This document shows positions 34,681-38,858 of a DNA stretch of 38,858 nt, piece after piece; within the stretch, counting starts at the first letter, position 1; each line of letters opens with the position of its first letter. Source of the DNA: Acidimicrobiia bacterium (lineage in GTDB: Bacteria > Actinomycetota > Acidimicrobiia > Acidimicrobiales > Bin134); assembly GCA_022822905.1 (NCBI GenBank), contig JAJDYE010000037.1, forward strand, positions 1 to 38,858. The letters are read 5' to 3'. A model generated the notes under the pieces. The model did no database searches, was not told the DNA's origin, and was given only the letters and a program-made list of their open reading frames with translations. The position numbers and the translations under genes were made by a program.

Positions 34681-37600
34681 CTACCGGCAGTTCACATGCT
34701 CGGTGTCGCCCACCTTCTTTTGCCCGGCGGGCTTGAACTGCATTCCGAGGGTGTACCAACCGGCCTTCGACACGTCGAAAGACGTCGAGGTGCCCGCAAC
34801 GGCGCTCCTGTTCTCGCTGTGCCCGCGGAAGTTGTTCAACTCGTTCACCCACATGTCCGGCTTCATGGTCTCGGGAGACTTGCTCCAAGAAACCGAGATC
34901 ACCCAGCCCGAGCCCGACACCGCGCACGATACCGACTCGAACACCAAAGAAGCGGGCTTGGGCTTCGCCGGGGTGGCGGTGGCGTCGATCCACGCCGAGA
35001 AGCCCCCGCCGTTGAACGCCGCCACCCGAACACTGTGGGCCGCACCGTTGGAAAGCCCGGTGATGGTGTACGACGTGGCGAAATCAGCGTCGCCGAACTC
35101 CAAATCCTCGAACTGGGAAGCCGACTCAGACTCAGTCCAAGACTGAGAACCCGACTTCCACTGCACCCGATACCCGAAGCCATCAGCCGCAGCCGTGGCC
35201 GACGCCGACCAAGAAACCCTGATCCGCTTGTCACCCGCCGCCAGCCTCAAACCAGAAGCCGCGCCGGGAGCCGCAACCTTGGGCGCTTCGGGGGTGGCGG
35301 TGGCGTCGATCCACGCCGAGAAGCCCCCGCCGTTGAACGCCGCCACCCGAACACTGTGGGCCACGCCATTGGAAAGCCCCGTCACCGTGTACGACGTGGC
35401 GAAATCAGCGTCGCCGAACTCCAAATCCTCAAATTGGGAAGAGGCCTCGGACTGCTTCCAAGTCTGGGCCGCGGTCTTCCACTGCACCCGATACCCGAAG
35501 CCATCAGCCGCAGCCGTGGCCGACGCCGACCAAGAAACCCTGATCCGCTTGTCACCCGCCGCCAGCCTCAAACCCGAAGCCGGAACCGGAACCGAGAGCG
35601 GATCATCACCGCCCGCGGTACACGAGATTTCGTGGCTTACGGAAATGCTCCAGTCAGCGATGTCATACCATGGGCTCTTCGCCAAGGAGGCCACGATATC
35701 TGACAGAAGTGTGGTCAAGGTCAGGCCCTCCAGTGGCCCGCATACGGTCACACCGATTTTCTCTTCGTCTGCATATATCTCGTATGCCTTGACTTTGGCT
35801 CTGGCGTCCGCGCCCACGGCCAAATAAATGAGTAGCTCGACTTGATCGAAAATGGTCGGATTGCCGCAATTGTCATTAATCGCAACACTCACACCAAGCC
35901 CCACCACGGTACCTAATAAGGGATTACCGGAAATACTGCTAACAAAAACGCCAGCGGCAAAAGCGGCTGTTGTGCCGACCAACGGCGCGCATAGGACTAC
36001 CTGCAACGCGTCATTTACGACTTTGTAGGCGTGTAAAGTTGCATCCACGGTTGTGGATACGGCATCGAGAGCCGAGTTGATTACGCCGCTCCAGTTGGGG
36101 ATTAGTTTTCCAGCTGCGTCTACTGCGTGCTCTACATTGTCGATGACGACTTTCCCGCCTTTGACGGCATATGTATAACCGTTGATGGCTATGTATTTCA
36201 CGCCGCCGATGATGATCTCGAGTATGTCTTTGCCTTCCTCTTCGAGTTTTAGGCAGGCGTAATGCGGATTCGCGGACTCTATTTTCCATCTGTAACCGTC
36301 GGGCGCTGCCTGGGTCTTGTAGCCGACGAGGAGCCGCGAAAGAGTTGGGCCGTGGAGGGCGCGGCCTAGCGTCTGCCCGGACGGACAGCTCGCTTGGTGA
36401 AGCTGCCAGCAGGTGTGGACAGGCAGCACTGGGCTGGTGGCCGCTGTGGAGCGCCAATAGCTGCCGCTGGGTGCGGTATACGGAGGTTCGCCACCATTCA
36501 GTCCTGATCCGTGCTGATAACCATTGGGGCATGTCACCTTCGCAGGCGTTACGGGATGTAAGCATTTGCCGTTTTGGGGATCGTGGTCAGCGGGGCATGT
36601 GGACTTGATTTCAGCTGTGTAGGTGCTGACGCATTTGTTGTTGGTTTTGGTTCCGGTGTTGCAGGTGTCGTAGTCGGGGGTTCTGGTGACCTCGCACTTG
36701 TTCTGCCCGGTTCTGGGCCTGAGGCCGCAGTCAGGGAATGTCGTGGAGACGCAGCGGTTGTTCGGGTTGGGGCGCGAGTGGTCTGCACACGAGTAGGTGT
36801 ACGTGGGCGGCTGCGTGTCGACGCACCTGTTGCCTGTTTTGTCTCCTGATGTGCATGTCGTGGGTGTCGTGGTGGTGGTCGTGCAGTGGGTGCGCGTCGA
36901 CGTAAGGGTCCCCGATGTGCAGTAGGGGGTGGCGACCACGTAGCGCCCGCAGTATGCGCCTTTGTCTGTGTAGCCCGAAGGGCAGGTCGGGTCGGTTATG
37001 GCGCGGGTCACGGGGTTGTAGCAGACCGAGTAGATGTAGTTCGTGCCGGCTGGGCATTGCTCGTTGGCTATCAGCCGGCAGACGGGGATGCCGAACGCTC
37101 CGGTGCCGCGCGTGCCGGAGTCGCACCGGTAGCTCGCCAACGTGGTCGTGGTCGTGACGCACTTCTCGTTGCTCAGAGTGCCGCTTATGCAGCCTGGCGT
37201 GCCCACGGTGCGCTCGCAGGTGATGAGCTCGTTCGGCGGCACCAGGACGTACCTCTTCAGGGTGTAACCGGCAGCGCAGCCCGGCTTTTGTTGCGCGGGC
37301 CCGTCGGATACGCACCAGTCCCGGCCGCTGATCACAGTCAGGGTGTAAGGGCTGGAACACGTCCCGTCCACGTCCGTTTTGCAGCGGTGCTTGCCCAAAA
37401 CAGTGGTCAACTTATAACCGTCAGGACACGACGGATCAAGGCCCGCTGTCTTCCGGCACCAGTCCCGGCCGCTGATCACAGTCAGGGTGTAAGGGCTGGA
37501 ACACGTCCCTTCCACGTCCGTTTTGCAGCGGTGCTTGCCCAAAACAGTGGTCAACTCGTAACCGTCAGGACACGACGGATCAAGGCGTCTCTCCGTCGTC

Positions 37601-37821
37601 TTGGTGCACTCGGTCTTGTCCCCGTTCAGCGAGTACCCAACAGGGCAAGTCACATCGGGCTCGGGCTCGTGAGCCTGGGCAGCAGGCATAGCGACAGCGC
37701 TGAACAGCACGGCGGAGACTGCAAACACAGTGAGCCCGCTGGCCCTCCGCTTCCTGCACCTCCTTGTCGGAGCCGTGTCGGCAGTTCCGTTCGGGTTTCC
37801 GTGGTTTTTCAGCTTGAACAT
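34681..37821 (-). CDS. Large secreted Cys-rich and fibronectin-III protein
   Basis: A 1046-residue exported protein. A long signal peptide ends AAQA|HEP, with cleavage after residue 50; RCRKRR precedes the hydrophobic part. Residues about 55-510 contain many cysteines in short repeats of the form CPxGY (CPVGYSL, CPDGYEL, CPDGYKL, CAAGYTL, CPSGYTD, CPNGYQH) and Thr-rich spacers (TTTTT). The middle (about 535-700) has hydrophobic glycine-rich stretches. Two nearly identical FN3 domains lie at about 747-845 and 855-952, followed by a last beta domain ending HVNCR. GGAGGAG upstream supports the ATG. It looks like an adhesin or surface-binding protein; the family is not recognised. Confidence 0.82.
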   Translation of the reverse strand: MFKLKNHGNPNGTADTAPTRRCRKRRASGLTVFAVSAVLFSAVAMPAAQAHEPEPDVTCPVGYSLNGDKTECTKTTERRLDPSCPDGYELTTVLGKHRCKTDVEGTCSSPYTLTVISGRDWCRKTAGLDPSCPDGYKLTTVLGKHRCKTDVDGTCSSPYTLTVISGRDWCVSDGPAQQKPGCAAGYTLKRYVLVPPNELITCERTVGTPGCISGTLSNEKCVTTTTTLASYRCDSGTRGTGAFGIPVCRLIANEQCPAGTNYIYSVCYNPVTRAITDPTCPSGYTDKGAYCGRYVVATPYCTSGTLTSTRTHCTTTTTTPTTCTSGDKTGNRCVDTQPPTYTYSCADHSRPNPNNRCVSTTFPDCGLRPRTGQNKCEVTRTPDYDTCNTGTKTNNKCVSTYTAEIKSTCPADHDPQNGKCLHPVTPAKVTCPNGYQHGSGLNGGEPPYTAPSGSYWRSTAATSPVLPVHTCWQLHQASCPSGQTLGRALHGPTLSRLLVGYKTQAAPDGYRWKIESANPHYACLKLEEEGKDILEIIIGGVKYIAINGYTYAVKGGKVVIDNVEHAVDAAGKLIPNWSGVINSALDAVSTTVDATLHAYKVVNDALQVVLCAPLVGTTAAFAAGVFVSSISGNPLLGTVVGLGVSVAINDNCGNPTIFDQVELLIYLAVGADARAKVKAYEIYADEEKIGVTVCGPLEGLTLTTLLSDIVASLAKSPWYDIADWSISVSHEISCTAGGDDPLSVPVPASGLRLAAGDKRIRVSWSASATAAADGFGYRVQWKTAAQTWKQSEASSQFEDLEFGDADFATSYTVTGLSNGVAHSVRVAAFNGGGFSAWIDATATPEAPKVAAPGAASGLRLAAGDKRIRVSWSASATAAADGFGYRVQWKSGSQSWTESESASQFEDLEFGDADFATSYTITGLSNGAAHSVRVAAFNGGGFSAWIDATATPAKPKPASLVFESVSCAVSGSGWVISVSWSKSPETMKPDMWVNELNNFRGHSENRSAVAGTSTSFDVSKAGWYTLGMQFKPAGQKKVGDTEHVNCR
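34971..35261 (-). repeat. FN3 repeat unit, copy 2
   Basis: This copy encodes the second FN3 domain of the secreted protein. It is near-identical in DNA to 35292-35582, with a 321-nt (107-codon) period. The main differences are in the segment coding SGSQSWTESES versus TAAQTWKQSEA. Confidence 0.85.
35292..35582 (-). repeat. FN3 repeat unit, copy 1
   Basis: Partner of the unit at 34971-35261. Long runs are identical at DNA level, including synonymous positions, which indicates a recent duplication or gene conversion. Confidence 0.85.
37313..37441 (-). repeat. Cys-repeat unit, copy 2
   Basis: A 129-nt unit repeated at 37457-37585 with a 144-nt (48-codon) period. It encodes LDPSCPDGYKLTTVLGKHRC, then KTDVDGTCSSPYTLTVISGR and DWC. 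The copies differ at only a few bases. Confidence 0.85.
37457..37585 (-). repeat. Cys-repeat unit, copy 1
   Basis: Partner of 37313-37441; it encodes the YEL/VEG version of the same unit. Confidence 0.85.
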
Positions 37822-38275
37822 GGGACGGCTCTCCTCCGAGGTCGGGTATGCGGCGGATATATGCCTTTATTCGCCGCGTTCAGGCCCCTGCGGATGGAGC
37901 GGGGATTGCTGGAGTTGCGGACGCGGAAACCTGGGCCGAGCTGGGAATTTGCAAAACAAGGGCGAGCGGTTCATGCCTCGGATCGCGCTGGGGCGCAGCG
38001 GGAGCGGTCTCTGTGCCAGCCAGCACCGTGCATTCGGCGGAAAGCCTCTCTGTCAGACAAGCACGGGCATATGTTCTAAAGGCTGTTTTGGCTGGATGAC
38101 AGGGCTTTCGCCTGTTGGATGCTAAACTTCCACCGAATCGGTTTCGGGAACAGTTGACAGGCTGGGTTGGGCTGTACTAAGCAGGTAAAGGCATTTATTG
38201 GCCGTTTTCGGCTTTCGCGGTTTTTTGCTGTTTTCGGCTCGTTGGACGCCATGTTTGTCGGTTAGGAATGCGGCG
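37822..38275. other. Intergenic region between the secreted protein and the recombinase
   Basis: No supported gene on either strand in about 450 nt. The left end carries GGAGGAG (minus) for the secreted-protein gene. The right part is T-rich, with two copies of GTTTTCGGCT. I recognise no known riboswitch or tRNA. Confidence 0.5.
38201..38239. repeat. GTTTTCGGCT direct repeats with hairpin
   Basis: GTTTTCGGCT occurs at 38204-38213 and 38230-38239, a 26-nt period. The first lies within GCCGTTTTCGGC, a 4-bp stem with a T4 loop. The position upstream of a recombinase gene could indicate binding or attachment sites. Confidence 0.35.
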
Positions 38276-38289
38276 ATGAATGTCTCCCT

Positions 38290-38302
38290 CCCCCCCCCCC
38301 CC
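38290..38302 (+). repeat. Run of 13 C before the recombinase start
   Basis: A single-base run that lies between two alternative start codons (ATG 38276 and ATG 38308) of the recombinase. Its length decides whether the upstream ATG is in frame. Confidence 0.8.
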
Positions 38303-38307
38303 GTGTC

Positions 38308-38858
38308 ATGTGTTTGCATAGCGCCGCGGACGGCGGTGCCGCCGAGTTTGGCTGCTGTGTCGAGGGGCTGATAGCCCAGGTTGAGGCTTCGGCGCTGTCT
38401 GAGAACACCCGCAAGACCTATGAGACGGGTTGGAACAGCTGGGTGCGGTGGGCGGATGCGAATGGCGTTCGGGGTTCCAAGGCCACTGCGGAGGGCATCG
38501 TGGGCTGGCTCGCCGCGCTCTATATGGAGGGGAAGAAGCCGTCCACGCTTCGCACCTATCTCGCCGCCGTCGCCTACAAGCTCAATGGCCTCAGCGGTGC
38601 CAACCCGGCCCGCCACCCGCGGGTGCGCCTGCTGTTGGCCGGAATCGTCCGCCACGCCGCCGAGAGGGGCGTCGCCGCCCGCCAAGCCGATCCGCTGCGC
38701 GCAGAGCACATCGAGCAGATCATCGGCTCCGCCCCCGCGCCGAGGCACAACCAGCCCGGCGGGCGCCTTGAAACCCCCGAACAAGCCAAAAGGCGCGCCG
38801 ATGTCGACATCGCTATGGTCGTCGTCGCCCACAACGGCGCTCTCAGATGCTCCGAGAT
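38308..38858 (+). CDS. Tyrosine recombinase, N-terminal part (runs off the window)
   Basis: The frame stays open to the window end (183 codons). A core-binding SAM-like domain spans residues about 22-115: NTRKTYETGWNSWVRWADANG, then GWLAALYMEGKKPSTLRTYL. The start of the catalytic domain follows, and HNGALRCSE contains R180, matching the first catalytic arginine of tyrosine recombinases. The remaining active-site residues lie beyond the edge. ATG 38308 has no ribosome site. An ATG at 38276 has AGGA 8 nt upstream but is out of frame because of the 13-C run. It is probably an integrase of a mobile element extending to the right. Confidence 0.8.
   Translation, partial: MCLHSAADGGAAEFGCCVEGLIAQVEASALSENTRKTYETGWNSWVRWADANGVRGSKATAEGIVGWLAALYMEGKKPSTLRTYLAAVAYKLNGLSGANPARHPRVRLLLAGIVRHAAERGVAARQADPLRAEHIEQIIGSAPAPRHNQPGGRLETPEQAKRRADVDIAMVVVAHNGALRCSE

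Noticed and set aside
34393..35703. Plus-strand frame of 436 codons with two similar halves
   Set aside because: The halves are similar only because the FN3 repeats of the minus-strand gene are similar. The product is Arg/Pro-rich noise.
37313..37585. Repeats resembling a CRISPR array
   Set aside because: Only two long units (129 nt) in coding sequence with a 48-codon period and protein-level conservation; there are no short repeats with unique spacers.
37822..38121. Possible riboswitch in the leader of the secreted-protein gene
   Set aside because: I compared it by eye with cobalamin and cyclic-dinucleotide aptamer cores and found no matching conserved segments.
38122..38832. Minus-strand frame of 236 codons at the right end
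   Set aside because: It is the shadow of the plus-strand tyrosine recombinase, which shows real domain motifs but has no stop inside the window.

Overview
The window is high-GC DNA with the gene density, GTG/TTG starts and promoter style of an actinobacterium. Gene content (DUF368 transporter, SCP2 protein, AAA/VWA pair, five-helix type succinate dehydrogenase cytochrome, B12 uptake operon) would fit an Acidimicrobiia-like lineage; that placement is inference. From memory, the gene order sucC-sucD ... purN-purH ... AAA ATPase (Rv0958 type) - VWA protein (Rv0959 type) matches the mycobacterial sucCD/purNH locus, but here about 20 kb lies between purH and the AAA gene.

Region 1 (1-12,400) is core metabolism. 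It holds sucCD, purN-purH, metF followed by a small overlapping gene pair that looks toxin/antitoxin-like, icd, mdh, and a cobalamin-riboswitch operon (btuF-btuC-btuD-cobO) joining B12 uptake to corrinoid adenosylation. With sdhCAB further on, the window carries icd, sucCD, sdh and mdh, four successive parts of the TCA cycle.

Region 2 (12,000-20,680) is mixed. It holds an SCP2-like protein, a conserved hypothetical, an AT-richer NYN-domain nuclease, an orphan terminator, a DUF368 lipid-carrier transporter and an intact ISL3 transposase. Directly beside the IS is a two-gene operon: a 1259-residue protein joining a topoisomerase-type zinc ribbon, a PD-(D/E)XK-like nuclease domain and a RecQ-type helicase, followed by a coiled-coil protein. 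I regard this as the best candidate for an undescribed (defence-like) system. A strong Shine-Dalgarno plus GTG leading to only 13 codons just after it may mark a cut island edge.

Region 3 (20,650-29,465) returns to core genes: OsmC-like protein, sdhB, sdhA, sdhC (minus strand), then the MoxR-like ATPase and its VWA partner on the plus strand. A GH1-like protein that has lost the catalytic nucleophile lies between them on the other strand.

Region 4 (29,465-38,858) is accessory. It holds a surface lipoprotein, an IS110 transposase half fused in frame to the tail of another gene, broken IS3 pieces, a two-helix membrane protein, a 1046-residue secreted Cys-rich/FN3 protein with recent internal duplications, and the 5' part of a tyrosine recombinase that runs off the window, preceded by a run of 13 C.

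Many genes have a TANNNT -10 element 6-9 nt before the start codon, which suggests leaderless transcription. At two divergent gene pairs the two -10 elements overlap each other.
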